Below, piece by piece: positions 9,855 through 19,661 of a DNA stretch of 64,000 bases. Origin of the DNA: Rheinheimera sp. MMS21-TC3. GTDB lineage: Bacteria > Pseudomonadota > Gammaproteobacteria > Enterobacterales > Alteromonadaceae. Where the stretch lies: positions 2,170,001-2,234,000 of the forward strand of contig NZ_CP135084.1 in NCBI RefSeq assembly GCF_032229285.1. The letters run 5' to 3'. The translations under genes were made by a program, and so were the position numbers. The notes under the pieces are model-generated. The model made no database searches and was not told the DNA's origin. It was given only the letters and a program-made list of their open reading frames with translations. How positions within the stretch are numbered: the stretch's first letter is position 1; every line of letters begins with the position of its first letter.

Positions 9855-9873
9855 GTTTCAGCGTTGTTGTAAA

Positions 9874-9911
9874 GGTGGCTTTAAACTTATAAGTAGTTAA
9901 TTAAAGCCACC
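9874..9911 (+). terminator. Stem-loop after the DUF885 gene, probable terminator
   Basis: An 11-bp perfect stem (GGTGGCTTTAA with TTAAAGCCACC) encloses a 16-base loop 20 bases past the stop codon of the DUF885 gene. The following sequence is CTTTAATA, so the T tract is weak. It is likely a terminator for that gene, but efficiency is uncertain. Confidence 0.5.
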
Positions 9912-10065
9912 CTTTAATATCAAAATCTAACTTGCTAAAGTAAGATTAGTAATTAACACTTTAATATTCTTCGATTTAACGGTAACGTAATAAAGCTTCT
10001 TTACAGATAAAAATAATTATAACGCTATAAGTGGTTTTGACAGCGTTAAACAGTAGGAAGAAATA

Positions 10066-12108
10066 ATGCGCTATTTCAAACAAGCTACTATAAGACAAAA
10101 GTTACTCATTAGTATAGGTAGTGCAGTAGCAATACTACTAATACTCACTTCCATTTTAGTCGTAAATCATTTAAAAAACCTTACACAGAATGAAGTAAAC
10201 AATAACGTTTCCTCTATTGTGCAACAAGAAGCCTTAAGTGTGAGTAGCTTCTTTGTTCAATATGCACAAATAGCCCGGACCTTTTTAGAGAACCCCTACC
10301 TTATTGAATGGTTTAATAATTACCCTAACCGAGGGGCTGATTACAAAAACATTCCTGGCTATCACAATATTAATAATAGTTTTATTAAAGTTAGCGAACG
10401 GGATCCTGTTATTTTATCCGCCTTTTTTGCTTTAAACCGCACTGGTGAGTATTTTAAAGAAAACGACCGAACAGGTATCGATAAAACAGGACCTGATGCT
10501 GGCGTGGTTGATAAAGGCTATTTTGCAACAAAACGGCCATGGTATCAGCATGCCATTAAGCAAAAGAATTACTTTATCAACTCGCCTAGTGCAGATTTAA
10601 ATACTGGTATTATTTCTACTGTAGTGCAAAGCCCAATTTATGCTCCAGATGGTAGCTTACTTGGCGTAGGTGGCATCGACTTACATATCAACCGAGTTGG
10701 CGAAAGAATTGATACTATTCGTTACCATGACGAAGGTTTACCAGTTTTATTAGACGAACTGGGCCATATCGTTCATTTTGCATCTCAAGCAGGTATTAAA
10801 TACGTCCCTAATGATCCCATAGCTAAGTTTGATGACTTACATAAGGGCAATAAAGGTTTTGCCGAGCTAGCCCAAGCAGCAAAACTGCATCAAGCTAAGC
10901 GGATAGAAGTACAATTACAAGGTAATACCTATTACGCCTATACCCAACCTATTAGCTCTGACTTCCCTACCATGAATTGGTTAGTTGCCTTATTAGTGCC
11001 TGTAGAGTTAATTGATGGCCCTGTACAAAGTGCCGTAAACTGGGCGCTATCACTGACCTTAATTATTTTAATTATTATTTTAATTGTTGTCTGGTTTATG
11101 ACCAGAATGATCACTCAACCGCTACAGCAGCTAACCGACACTATGCGAGATATTGCTAGCGGTAATGGTGACTTAACTCAAGAGATTAACATTAATAGCC
11201 AAGATGAAGTAGGCACTCTTGCTGGCCACTTTAATGAGTTTATTGCTAAATTAAGGCAATTGTTATTACAAACAGCTGAACAAGCCAATTCGGTTCATAA
11301 CAGCAGTAAAATGCTATCTAGCGTTACAGAAGACACTAATACCGAAATTCAACAAGGCAATATTCAGTTAGAAAATGTTTCTTCTGCTATCCATGAAATG
11401 ACGGCAACAACGCAAGAAATAAGTAATAATGCCGATCATGCTAGTAGTTCAGCCAATGAAGCTGAAGAGCATGCTCTACATGGTCAGCAGCTTTCTGTAG
11501 AGTCATTAAATGATATGCAACAACTTTCTGAGCATATGGCACAAGCGCTATCGGTTGTTGTTGGCTTAGCGAAAGAGTCCGAGAATATCGGTACTGTGGT
11601 TGATGTGATTAAAGGGATTGCCGAGCAAACTAACTTACTTGCCCTTAACGCTGCCATTGAAGCCGCCAGAGCTGGCGAACAAGGCCGAGGCTTTGCGGTA
11701 GTGGCAGATGAGGTACGCTCTTTAGCTGCTCGCACCCAAGAAAGCACTAAAGACATTAGGGATATGGTTGAAAAACTGCAGTTAATTGCTCGCGAAGCAG
11801 AAAGTAGCATGCAAAAAGGTCGCGCACAAACCGAAACTAGCGCTGAGCGGGCACAAACTATGCAGAATGCTTTAGTGGATATAAGTGCCGCTATTAATAA
11901 TGTAAAACAGCAAAATAGCCAAATTGCTGCAGCTACTGGCCAACAAACGGTAACAACTGAGGATATTAACCATAACCTAATAGCTATCACCGAGTTAATG
12001 GGCCGCTCTGCTACACACGCTAATGAACTAGCAAAAGAAGCAGCAACACTAAGCAATGCTGCTCAAGGGCTTAACACTGTTGTTGGAGAGTTTAAAATTA
12101 AGCAATAA
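10066..12108 (+). CDS. Methyl-accepting chemotaxis protein with dCache sensor
   Basis: This 680-residue chemoreceptor has TM1 at about 13-33, a long periplasmic sensor (about 34-325) with dCache-type features ([31 protein letters not shown]), TM2 at about 326-347, a HAMP domain, and a cytoplasmic signalling domain. The hairpin tip is the conserved [20 protein letters not shown], where CheA and CheW bind. No C-terminal pentapeptide for CheR/CheB tethering is seen. The ligand is unknown; many dCache receptors of this kind sense amino acids. It is followed by a strong terminator and is a single-gene unit. Confidence 0.93.
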   Translation: MRYFKQATIRQKLLISIGSAVAILLILTSILVVNHLKNLTQNEVNNNVSSIVQQEALSVSSFFVQYAQIARTFLENPYLIEWFNNYPNRGADYKNIPGYHNINNSFIKVSERDPVILSAFFALNRTGEYFKENDRTGIDKTGPDAGVVDKGYFATKRPWYQHAIKQKNYFINSPSADLNTGIISTVVQSPIYAPDGSLLGVGGIDLHINRVGERIDTIRYHDEGLPVLLDELGHIVHFASQAGIKYVPNDPIAKFDDLHKGNKGFAELAQAAKLHQAKRIEVQLQGNTYYAYTQPISSDFPTMNWLVALLVPVELIDGPVQSAVNWALSLTLIILIIILIVVWFMTRMITQPLQQLTDTMRDIASGNGDLTQEININSQDEVGTLAGHFNEFIAKLRQLLLQTAEQANSVHNSSKMLSSVTEDTNTEIQQGNIQLENVSSAIHEMTATTQEISNNADHASSSANEAEEHALHGQQLSVESLNDMQQLSEHMAQALSVVVGLAKESENIGTVVDVIKGIAEQTNLLALNAAIEAARAGEQGRGFAVVADEVRSLAARTQESTKDIRDMVEKLQLIAREAESSMQKGRAQTETSAERAQTMQNALVDISAAINNVKQQNSQIAAATGQQTVTTEDINHNLIAITELMGRSATHANELAKEAATLSNAAQGLNTVVGEFKIKQ

Positions 12109-12140
12109 TATGCAGCTATCTTTATATAATGCTTAAAAAA

Positions 12141-12168
12141 AACGACGCTGAAGCGTCGTTTTTTTTAC
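12141..12168. terminator. Bidirectional intrinsic terminator
   Basis: Stem AACGACGC / GCGTCGTT with a TGAA tetraloop is flanked by an A run on the left and eight T on the right, so it can act in both directions. It separates the chemoreceptor gene from the convergent FTR1-family gene. Confidence 0.9.
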
Positions 12169-12181
12169 CGATTAGCCTAGA

Positions 12182-14044
12182 TTAAGCCAATGTTTTTTGT
12201 TTTCGCTGGTTTAATAGTATAACAGTTGCTAAAACTAATAATATTAATTGAGCCGCTAAGCTCTGTACTGTAGGGTAAATTCCTAACCAGCTAATAGTTG
12301 GTGTATTTAACTGATTAATTGCAATAACACCGGCTTCTTGTAATGCTGCAATCCCTTTGCCTGTCATAACAAAAGCTAGCACTATCATTAACAATGCTGT
12401 TGAACCAAAAAAAGCTTTTAACGGTAATTTTAAAGCAAATTTAAATAAGCCTATCCCTAAGATTGCCAGTAAGCCTAGTGCAGCAATAATACCTAATATA
12501 AAGCTCATTTGATGGGCAGCACCACCTTGCAACCATAAAGATTGATAAAATAAAATTGTTTCAAAAATCTCACGGTATACCGCTAGAAAAACTACTGTGC
12601 CTAAACCAAAATAAGCGCCAGTTTTTAAAGCCTTACCTACCTGAGTATTTATAAACTGCTGCCATTGCTCATTAGACGTTTTACTGTGCATCCAAAAGCC
12701 CATATAGAATAATATAGCGGCGGCTATTAGTGCCGTATAGCCTTCTGTCATTTCACGCGATGCACCTGAAATAGTAATAACATAACTTGCAATAAACCAA
12801 GTAAGTCCACCTAAAGCTAAAGCCGATATCCAACCATAATGTACTGAACGCTTTAAAGCTGGTTGCTCCGTTTTAACTGCTACCGAATAAATTGCAGCTA
12901 CAACTAATAAGGCCTCTAAACCCTCTCGCAATAAAATGAGTAAGGCGAGTAAAAACACATTACCAGACGCCAAGTTGCTATTATCTAAAGCAGCTTCTGC
13001 TTGGCTTAACAGCTGTTGTATTGCCTGAATTTCAAGTGTTAACTCACTTAACCCTGCTTGTTGTTTAATATGTTGCCGTAAACCCAGCATTTTATTTTCG
13101 ATTTGATCTTTTAAAGTAAGATCAACAGCAGCAAGATTATTTTCAATTAACTCAAAACCATCTAAATATGCAGCAACTGCCAAATTATAAGCTTGGTCGT
13201 ACTGCTTCTGTTCAAGTTGAGGAATAATTAAAGATAAAGTGTCATTAGCCACTTGTAATGGATCCGTATTTTTAGCTGAAAAAAAGCGCTCTGGCTGCTG
13301 ACGAAATACTGCCATTAACGCCTCGCCTTGTTCAGCATATTGCTGCTTTACATCTTGCGGGGTTGAAGTCAGCAACATTTGGATGTTGTTGCGTGTTATT
13401 AAGCTAGTAGGTGTGTTGCTAAGCTCCACTTGTTCACTCGCTATTGCCCCTACATAAAAAGCCATGTCCCAGCGACTTTGCTCATCTAAGTAGCTAAAGG
13501 ATGTCATAGCCGTTTCTTCAACACCTAAAGTAATGGTATTAAATAAGCCAAAGATACTCCGAGCTTCATAGCGTTCAAACTCATGAAAGTTTGTTGGCTC
13601 AGGATCTAGGCCTTTAGCTGCAAGGCCATCTCCCTGTGCATTAGCGCCATGACAAGCTGCACAATAACTTTGATATAAAGCTTGGCCACGCTGTAAGTCG
13701 GGTATCTTTGCTGGTAAGGCAACTTGTGGCATTGCTGCAATTATAGTTTGTCGCATCTTGGCAGTTAATTGTTGAATATCTGCCGGCTCAGCTTTATTTT
13801 TAATAAGCTGTTGCAATAACTCGCTTTGCTGTAGCAAAGCTGCATTTCCATCGGGTAGCTGTGGTGGTATTAAACTGGCAAACTCAACCATTTCAGCATA
13901 TTCTGCAGCATTAATAATCTGCCCTTCTGCAACAGCACTTTTATAGTCTGCACCTATATATTCAATAAACTGAATTAGTTTATCTGAAGCCTGTAATGGC
14001 ATGGCGAACAGAATCATTAATAAAACAAGTAATATCTTTTTCAT
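12182..14044 (-). CDS. Cytochrome c / FTR1 family iron permease fusion
   Basis: This 620-residue protein joins a secreted cytochrome c domain to an FTR1-type iron permease. A signal peptide (about 1-20) precedes a c-type heme site, CAACH at residues 128-132, with candidate methionine ligands near 180. A helical linker follows, then about seven membrane segments from residue 363. The iron-transport motifs REGLE (373-377) and REIFE (491-495) are both intact, with a further REMTE at 430-434. In this family the heme domain is thought to handle Fe(II) oxidation coupled to uptake, an inference from yeast Fet3/Ftr1 and bacterial EfeUOB systems. A Fur-box-like palindrome lies just upstream, so iron repression is likely. 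Confidence 0.9.
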   Translation of the reverse strand: MKKILLVLLMILFAMPLQASDKLIQFIEYIGADYKSAVAEGQIINAAEYAEMVEFASLIPPQLPDGNAALLQQSELLQQLIKNKAEPADIQQLTAKMRQTIIAAMPQVALPAKIPDLQRGQALYQSYCAACHGANAQGDGLAAKGLDPEPTNFHEFERYEARSIFGLFNTITLGVEETAMTSFSYLDEQSRWDMAFYVGAIASEQVELSNTPTSLITRNNIQMLLTSTPQDVKQQYAEQGEALMAVFRQQPERFFSAKNTDPLQVANDTLSLIIPQLEQKQYDQAYNLAVAAYLDGFELIENNLAAVDLTLKDQIENKMLGLRQHIKQQAGLSELTLEIQAIQQLLSQAEAALDNSNLASGNVFLLALLILLREGLEALLVVAAIYSVAVKTEQPALKRSVHYGWISALALGGLTWFIASYVITISGASREMTEGYTALIAAAILFYMGFWMHSKTSNEQWQQFINTQVGKALKTGAYFGLGTVVFLAVYREIFETILFYQSLWLQGGAAHQMSFILGIIAALGLLAILGIGLFKFALKLPLKAFFGSTALLMIVLAFVMTGKGIAALQEAGVIAINQLNTPTISWLGIYPTVQSLAAQLILLVLATVILLNQRKQKTLA

Positions 14045-14067
14045 TCAAAACTCATTAAAAAAAACAC

Positions 14068-14086
14068 AATAAGAATGATTCTCATT
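14068..14086 (-). promoter_or_regulatory. Fur-box-like operator
   Basis: TAAGAATGATTCTCA at 14070-14084 fits the 7-1-7 Fur consensus TGATAATNATTATCA at 12 of 14 palindrome positions. It lies 26 bases upstream of the FTR1-family start and in the gap shared with divergent corA. Repression of the iron permease by Fur is inferred. Confidence 0.75.
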
Positions 14087-14246
14087 ATACATAAGGAGCA
14101 CGAAATTTGGCCATAATTAAAACAGTTTTTAGCAAAAATTTTAATAAAATTAGAATTTCTGGCTAATAAAGCGACATAAAGTTATTGAATTTGCACCTAA
14201 TGAATTTTTCAGTTTATGCTAGCTAAGTGTTTAACGGAGATTACTT

Positions 14247-15209
14247 ATGATTCAGCTAAGTTATTTTGAACCTGAAACGGCACTTTGGCAGCATGGTGAT
14301 ATTTCGCTATTACCAAAGCAACTTCCTGCTGATGCGCGGTTATGGATAGATTTAAATAATGCTACTGCAGAAGAGCAACAAGTGGTACTACAACGTTTTG
14401 GTATTTTAGCCACCTTAACTGAAGACTTTAGCCGAGAGCGCCATCCACCAAAATGTGAAGGTCAAACTGATTTTACTTTATTAGTTCTGCGCGGTTATGC
14501 TGATACTGACTTCAGTGAATATACTGCCAGTGTGCAAATTAACTTACTTTATTCTAAGCAAGTATTAATTAGTAAATTGACTAGCCATAACGCCAGCTTA
14601 CTAGAGCAGTTTAAACCTAAAATAGCTCAGGGAATTAGCGCTAATATTGCCGATTGGATAAAACAGATCATTTTAATTACCTCCAGCAGCTATTTAGAAA
14701 AACTAATAACTTTTGAAGATGAATTAAGCGATTTAGAAGATGCCATGCTGCAAAGTGGCAATGATGATTTAATGGCCTTAATAATGCGTTATCGATCGGT
14801 GTTACGGAAAATAAACCGAAACTTAGCCTATCAAAAAGATATATTCTCTGAAGTCTTCGATGAGCAGCAAAATCCTTTGTTACGCCATTTTGATGCCACT
14901 GAGCTGCGTGACTTTTATGAAAAGTTTGAACGTTCACATAGCATGACAGATATGTATTATGACCAGCTTAGTGATTTAGTCGATAGCTATTTATCAACTA
15001 CATCACACCAAATAAACGAGCGAATGAAAGTGTTAACTATTGTCAGCACTATTTTTATCCCCTTAACCTTTATTGCCGGCATTTACGGCATGAACTTTGT
15101 GAACATGCCTGAATTAGCCATGACAAATGGTTATTTTATCGTTATGGCCGCCATGGCTGTCGGTGGTATTTTTGGCCTAGCTTGGTTCAAGTTTCGCGGC
15201 TGGTGGTAA
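14247..15209 (+). CDS. corA: CorA family magnesium/divalent cation transporter
   Basis: This 320-residue CorA protein forms a pentameric inner-membrane channel for Mg2+ (Co2+, Ni2+). A long cytoplasmic N-terminal funnel domain is followed by two C-terminal membrane helices. The signature GMN is at residues 281-283 in GIYGMNFVNMPEL, and the protein ends with a basic, aromatic tail (WFKFRGWW), both as in CorA and unlike ZntB. An upstream GGAG (in ACGGAGATT) supports the start. It sits 55 bases ahead of the damaged mgtE, so two unrelated Mg2+ transporters are adjacent and probably cotranscribed. Substrate is inferred from family. Confidence 0.88.
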   Translation: MIQLSYFEPETALWQHGDISLLPKQLPADARLWIDLNNATAEEQQVVLQRFGILATLTEDFSRERHPPKCEGQTDFTLLVLRGYADTDFSEYTASVQINLLYSKQVLISKLTSHNASLLEQFKPKIAQGISANIADWIKQIILITSSSYLEKLITFEDELSDLEDAMLQSGNDDLMALIMRYRSVLRKINRNLAYQKDIFSEVFDEQQNPLLRHFDATELRDFYEKFERSHSMTDMYYDQLSDLVDSYLSTTSHQINERMKVLTIVSTIFIPLTFIAGIYGMNFVNMPELAMTNGYFIVMAAMAVGGIFGLAWFKFRGWW

Positions 15210-15264
15210 AGTTTACGCTCATTAATATTGAAATAACTTTATTTAAAATTAGGGATCCCTTTAT

Positions 15265-16614
15265 ATGGCTGATAGCCAACAACTTGATATAGATGAAATT
15301 GTTAGAGATAGCTTTAATATCGAGGATGCTATTCAACTAACAGATAAACTGGGGCAATTAGAGCCTGAAGAGGTTGCATTAGCACTTGAAGCAATGCCAC
15401 TAGAGCAACGTGTTAGTGCTTGACTTAGTTTACCCCCTACTGAACAAATAGCCGCTCTTACTTATATGCGGGTTGATGCTCGTGATAACGTTTTTAAACA
15501 ACTAAGTGAACAACAATTAAAAACCTTAGTTGAAGAGATGGATGTTGATGATTTAATTGAATTACTAGATGAGCTGCCCACTGCTATTTATGACTATGCT
15601 TGCTCTAGAGTCGATGTTAGCCAACGTCGCTGGTTAGATACGGCCTTAACTTATGATGATGAGCAATGTGGTCGTTTTGCAGACCATAATATGTTAATTA
15701 TTAATAAAAATGCCAAAGTACGAGATGCATTAAGACTGTTTAGCCAGCTAGCTTTAGACACTGAATATCACGAAGCTTTATTTGTGGTTGATCGCCATGG
15801 TTGCTATGTTGGTTTAGTCCATGCGACTCAACTTTTAAGCTTAAACGAACACCAAGCTATTGAAGGAATTATTGACCTTGCTGCACCTTGGATTGAGGGT
15901 GAGATAGCACTAGAGCAAGCATCTGACATAGTATCTCGCTCTGGTTATAATGCGCTTGCTGTCGTAGATAAGGGTAATAAGTTACTTGGCCGGCTCTCTA
16001 TCAGTAAAGCCTTTGATATAGTGCGGCGCAACCTTGAAAGTCAGTTTATGCACACGGCAGGTTTAGATGAAGAAGAAGATTTATTTTCGCCTGTCTTTGC
16101 AAGTTCTAAGCGCCGAGCATTATGGTTAGGGATTAATCTACTTACCGCCTTTCTTGCGGCATGGACTATTGGCTTATTTTCAGCCACCTTACATCAAGTA
16201 GTAGCACTTGCAGTGTTAATGCCTATTGTTGCTAGCATGGGCGGTATAGCCGGCAGCCAAACATTAACCTTGATTATTCGCGGTTTAGCCATGGAGCAAA
16301 TAACACCTAGCACTTATATGACCCTACTGCGAAAAGAGCTTGGCGTAGGCAGCCTAAATGGTATTTTATGGGCTCTAGTTATTGCCTTAGTCACTTACTT
16401 TTGGTTTGGCGACTGGATGATTGGCAGCATTATTGGCTTGGCTATAGTGATCAATATTATTATAGCGGCTATTTTTGGCGTCATGATCCCAATTTGGCTG
16501 AAGAAGTTAAAAATTGATCCTGCATTATCTGGCTCTGTCATTTTAACGACTGTTACAGATGTTATTGGCTTTTTTGCTTTTTTAGGCTTAGGCTCTTTAT
16601 TTTTACTCAACTAA
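15265..16614 (+). pseudogene. mgtE: MgtE magnesium channel gene interrupted by an in-frame TGA
   Basis: Reading from ATG 15265 gives 52 codons, a TGA at 15421-15423, and then the same frame stays open to the stop at 16612-16614. Without the TGA the product would be 449 residues, the normal MgtE length. The pieces form one protein: N domain, two CBS domains, and five C-terminal membrane helices with MPIVASMGGIAGSQT and TTVTDVIG, the channel-lining motifs. The stop sits where MgtE proteins often have Trp in the pattern RxxLWxxLP, so a TGG-to-TGA change is likely. A 382-residue product could start at ATG 15466 but has no clear ribosome-binding site. Alternatives are sequencing error or UGA readthrough. 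Confidence 0.8.
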
Positions 16615-16619
16615 AACTA

Positions 16620-17384
16620 TTAATCTTTACGTCTAACTACATTATAATGCTGTAGCTCGGGTAAGCGCTGCTGCAGCTTTTGTTCTATTTTTTCAATCTC
16701 TTGCATGCGCTGACAAAACAATTCAGATTTTTGTTCTAATTCCACAGCTTTTGCATCTAAGCTTAAACTAAGCTTTTCTACCATTTCCCCTACAGATTGC
16801 CAGTCTTGGTTTTCACTGCGTTCAAAATTACTATCTGAATGACGCAATGCATCACGTAAGGCGCCCCATACCGCACCTACAGTGCGCCTAGCTAAGTTAT
16901 CAAGTTGTGGCTTAAGTTCGCCATGTAAAAAATAATCAAGCTCATTAAGGCTTTGTGGAGCTAAATAAAAGTGATCATTAGAACGGACAAATCGTGACAT
17001 CCACTGAAACGTCGTCTCGCGGACCAAAGCTCGCCATTCCGCTTGTTGCGACTCACTACCTAAACCGCTAAACATAGCTTCTATGCTAGACATCCCCAGC
17101 TCTACACCATCGACAGCTATACTGACAATCTCAGGAACAAAACGACGTAAACCTTGGCTATATTGTTTCAATAAAACGGTCTCTTCAGGACCTAGCGCTA
17201 ACCATTCGCCACGGATAAAGAGTTGTTTATTCGCATTTATTTGGACATGAGTGCGGTTATTTTGCAAAATACGAATATGATCAGGTGCAATTAAAATGCC
17301 ATGGGCAAAAACCATATTGCACTCAGCTGCAGCTAGGCAGGTAGAAAAAAACATTAGTAGTATTGTTAGCAAACGGTTCAACAC
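16620..17384 (-). CDS. DUF2884 (YggN-like) secreted protein
   Basis: This 254-residue protein has a signal peptide (cleavage near ACLAAAE) and the DUF2884 fold of E. coli YggN: a start rich in beta strands (HVQINANKQLFIRGEWLALGP) and a segment around QYSQGLRRFVPEIVSIAVDGVELG. The C-terminal third is charged and helical, ending in a coiled-coil-like stretch (LEQKSELFCQRMQEIEKIEQ). Function is unknown; a periplasmic location is inferred. It is convergent with mgtE, with 5 bases between stops, and stands alone upstream. Confidence 0.8.
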   Translation of the reverse strand: MLNRLLTILLMFFSTCLAAAECNMVFAHGILIAPDHIRILQNNRTHVQINANKQLFIRGEWLALGPEETVLLKQYSQGLRRFVPEIVSIAVDGVELGMSSIEAMFSGLGSESQQAEWRALVRETTFQWMSRFVRSNDHFYLAPQSLNELDYFLHGELKPQLDNLARRTVGAVWGALRDALRHSDSNFERSENQDWQSVGEMVEKLSLSLDAKAVELEQKSELFCQRMQEIEKIEQKLQQRLPELQHYNVVRRKD

Positions 17385-17493
17385 AACTCACCCAGAATAA
17401 TTAGATGGGTTAAGCTTAAAGCTAACAGAGCAAAAAAGCATCACCACACAGCGCAACTTAAATACCACTTAACTATTACCTGTTAGTGCCAGC

Positions 17494-19149
17494 TTAAAAG
17501 TAAGGCTCAACCATGGCTTGGCCATCAACTAATAAAATTTTACTAGGGCCGTACTCACGCCTAGTGCGAAACTGCTCTGTACCTAAATGCACTTCAACAG
17601 CAGAAAACAATTGATTTTTAGCAATCACAATTGCTTTATCTAAAATAGCTTTACGTTGCGTTTCTAACATTCTGACCTTTTCAACTAATAAGAATGCTTT
17701 ATCTCGTTGAGAATTAAATTCTTGCTCTATTTCAAGACAGCGTTGATCAATTTGCTCGCTACCTTTAACTTTTTTCAAACCTTCTAGTTGCTCTTTTTTT
17801 TGTACCATCTGAGATTTTAGCGTAGTTATTTCATTTCGTAATATTTGCTGCTGCTCGGCAATAGGATCGACTAATCTATTAACTTTAATTAAAATATGAC
17901 TACTAGATGCAGCCCCTAGGCAACCTGTATGCAATGACTGGTCCAAATAAAAGTCACCGCCTATTACCTTGCCATTAGGGTTTTCTTCGGGCCCAGCATA
18001 AACATTAGCGGCACTCACTGAACAATGCATCATTTGCTTATTTACATAAAAGTTACCACCACAGCTAATTTTTACGTATTGAGCCAAATTAGCCTGAATA
18101 TCACCTTTAGCTTTTAACTCAGTGCTATACAGAATGGTATCGTCATTAGTAGGAATTTGGTGGCCTATTATAGAGCTGTTAATTTTAATATCCCCACCCG
18201 CCTCTATCAGTGTACCTTCGACAAAACCTTTAACAAAGACATTGCCTCCAGCTATCACTTTCATACCCTCAGTTACATCACCTGTGATAACGACTGAGCC
18301 TCGAAATATAATATGTCCGGTGCTAAGATCCACATTTTTAACGGTAAAAACCTCATCTACCGTGGCACCTGCTTCAATCACCCTAGGTAAACCATCACGT
18401 GCGGCTATCAATAAATCTTTATCTGTCGGACTAACTTCTGTTCCTTCACCAATATTCCATTCTATTAGCTGACCAGATAAAGCGGTTAATACAGTGCCTA
18501 ACACTGTCATACCATCAACACCAGGTGTTGGTGGATGACGCTGCATTACAACATCATTCTGAGTTACAGCGGGTATTTCACCAAAGTTACGCAAATCGGC
18601 TTTTTCATTAGACTCAATAACCGGCTTATTGCGGCGACTTTCCATAGCTGGAATTTTTGCTTCAAATCGTGAGTTTAAACCATGCTCAACAGGGCGCCCT
18701 TTGGCGATGGTTAGTTTAATTTTTGCACCTGGGTCAGCTTTACTAGCATGAGTAACTAGTTTAATAATATTTTCTTTACTAAAACCAAACACAATACCAC
18801 TAGCTTGGGCCGCTTTAACAAGCATATTAGCTGAAATCGATTGTCCGCCCCAAGCACAAGTAATAGTAGCCGAAGCCGACATTTCATCTTCAGCAATTTC
18901 AAAACTTACTTCAGCATCAATTTTTTTAGCTATAATATAATTTAATTCTGCATCAGCTTGCGGTGATTGTTTAATTTTTTGTTGTAGTGTGTGATACTCA
19001 TGTAACAAGTTAGTTAATTGGTCAGATAAAAGACGACAGCGCCCGTAGCCAGCTTCGTTAAGTTGAGTTTCAATGTCATTGCCGCTCAAAGGTTCTGAAG
19101 TCACTGGCACCGTTATTTTAATTGTTTGACTGTGCTCGGTAAATTGCAT
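17494..19149 (-). CDS. FapA family protein (DUF342), polymer-assembly type
   Basis: This 551-residue soluble protein is of the FapA/DUF342 family, whose Vibrio members (FapA) help with polar flagellar function and glucose-dependent control. The N-terminal region is a mixed domain (about 1-165). The centre (about 170-420) is a right-handed parallel beta-helix, shown by repeated short valine/isoleucine-rich turns such as GGNVFVKGFVEGTLIEAGGDI. The C-terminal third is a long coiled coil (about 430-520). No signal peptide is seen. No flagellar operon genes adjoin it, so a flagellar role is inferred from family only. The start has no strong Shine-Dalgarno. Confidence 0.82.
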   Translation of the reverse strand: MQFTEHSQTIKITVPVTSEPLSGNDIETQLNEAGYGRCRLLSDQLTNLLHEYHTLQQKIKQSPQADAELNYIIAKKIDAEVSFEIAEDEMSASATITCAWGGQSISANMLVKAAQASGIVFGFSKENIIKLVTHASKADPGAKIKLTIAKGRPVEHGLNSRFEAKIPAMESRRNKPVIESNEKADLRNFGEIPAVTQNDVVMQRHPPTPGVDGMTVLGTVLTALSGQLIEWNIGEGTEVSPTDKDLLIAARDGLPRVIEAGATVDEVFTVKNVDLSTGHIIFRGSVVITGDVTEGMKVIAGGNVFVKGFVEGTLIEAGGDIKINSSIIGHQIPTNDDTILYSTELKAKGDIQANLAQYVKISCGGNFYVNKQMMHCSVSAANVYAGPEENPNGKVIGGDFYLDQSLHTGCLGAASSSHILIKVNRLVDPIAEQQQILRNEITTLKSQMVQKKEQLEGLKKVKGSEQIDQRCLEIEQEFNSQRDKAFLLVEKVRMLETQRKAILDKAIVIAKNQLFSAVEVHLGTEQFRTRREYGPSKILLVDGQAMVEPYF

Positions 19150-19218
19150 TTTTATATCACTACTTTAGATTCCAGTATAGGAACTACACCACTGCACCAA
19201 ATAAACCACTAGAAGGCA

Positions 19219-19242
19219 AGCCCTGATTGTTGTTACAGGGCT
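19219..19242. other. Stem-loop between the 111-residue gene and fapA-like gene
   Basis: A 7-bp perfect stem AGCCCTG / CAGGGCT around a 10-base loop lies 12 bases past the stop of the upstream small gene. It lacks a T tract on either strand, so it may be a weak or Rho-assisted terminator, or an RNA-stability element. Confidence 0.35.
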
Positions 19243-19253
19243 AATAATTACTA

Positions 19254-19589
19254 TTAAATATAACTTTCTTGATGAATACGAATAAATAAATCAGTATCAG
19301 ACTTACTATAATCTATTTTGTATTCTTTATTATTGATTGCTTGAATAAATAATAATATTTTAGTTTCGCCAAATACTTCTGATCCAGAAACATTTACTAC
19401 TTCCATATAACGCTCTTTAGCCTCGACACGATTGGCAGGCACCTTTTCATCGAACTTCTTTACACCATTTCTAGTGACAACTACTACAGGATCACTTTCT
19501 TCATTAACAATAATTAAATCTAACTTTTTATTTTTATGTATTAAGGTGTTACGACCACTAATTAAAAATGCCTTTTCATAAGTACTCAT
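19254..19589 (-). CDS. Hypothetical protein, 111 residues
   Basis: I do not recognise this protein. It is a compact, charged protein with 111 residues, no cysteine, no signal peptide and no membrane segment, and it looks like an all-beta or alpha/beta cytoplasmic domain (alternating LDLIIVNEE, DPVVVVTRNG, TKILLFIQA). The start is supported by AGGA about 7 bases before the ATG. Base composition resembles its neighbours except for a somewhat high A+T content. It lies between the DUF2982 gene and the fapA-like gene on the same strand. It could be a lineage-specific protein; no function can be inferred. Confidence 0.6.
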   Translation of the reverse strand: MSTYEKAFLISGRNTLIHKNKKLDLIIVNEESDPVVVVTRNGVKKFDEKVPANRVEAKERYMEVVNVSGSEVFGETKILLFIQAINNKEYKIDYSKSDTDLFIRIHQESYI

Positions 19590-19661
19590 GTGTTTTCCTG
19601 CTGAAAATCTAATATCGCCAACATTATGATACAGTCATTACGCACTGTCTAGTTGGCCTCA

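Noticed and set aside
11484..12056. Antisense reading frame of 190 codons inside the chemoreceptor gene
   Set aside because: It is opposite the highly conserved signalling domain; its Cys/Ser-rich composition is that of a frame shadow.
15421..15500. TGA in mgtE as a selenocysteine codon
   Set aside because: No SECIS-like hairpin is visible just after the TGA, and MgtE is not a known selenoprotein family. A nonsense change at a Trp position is simpler.
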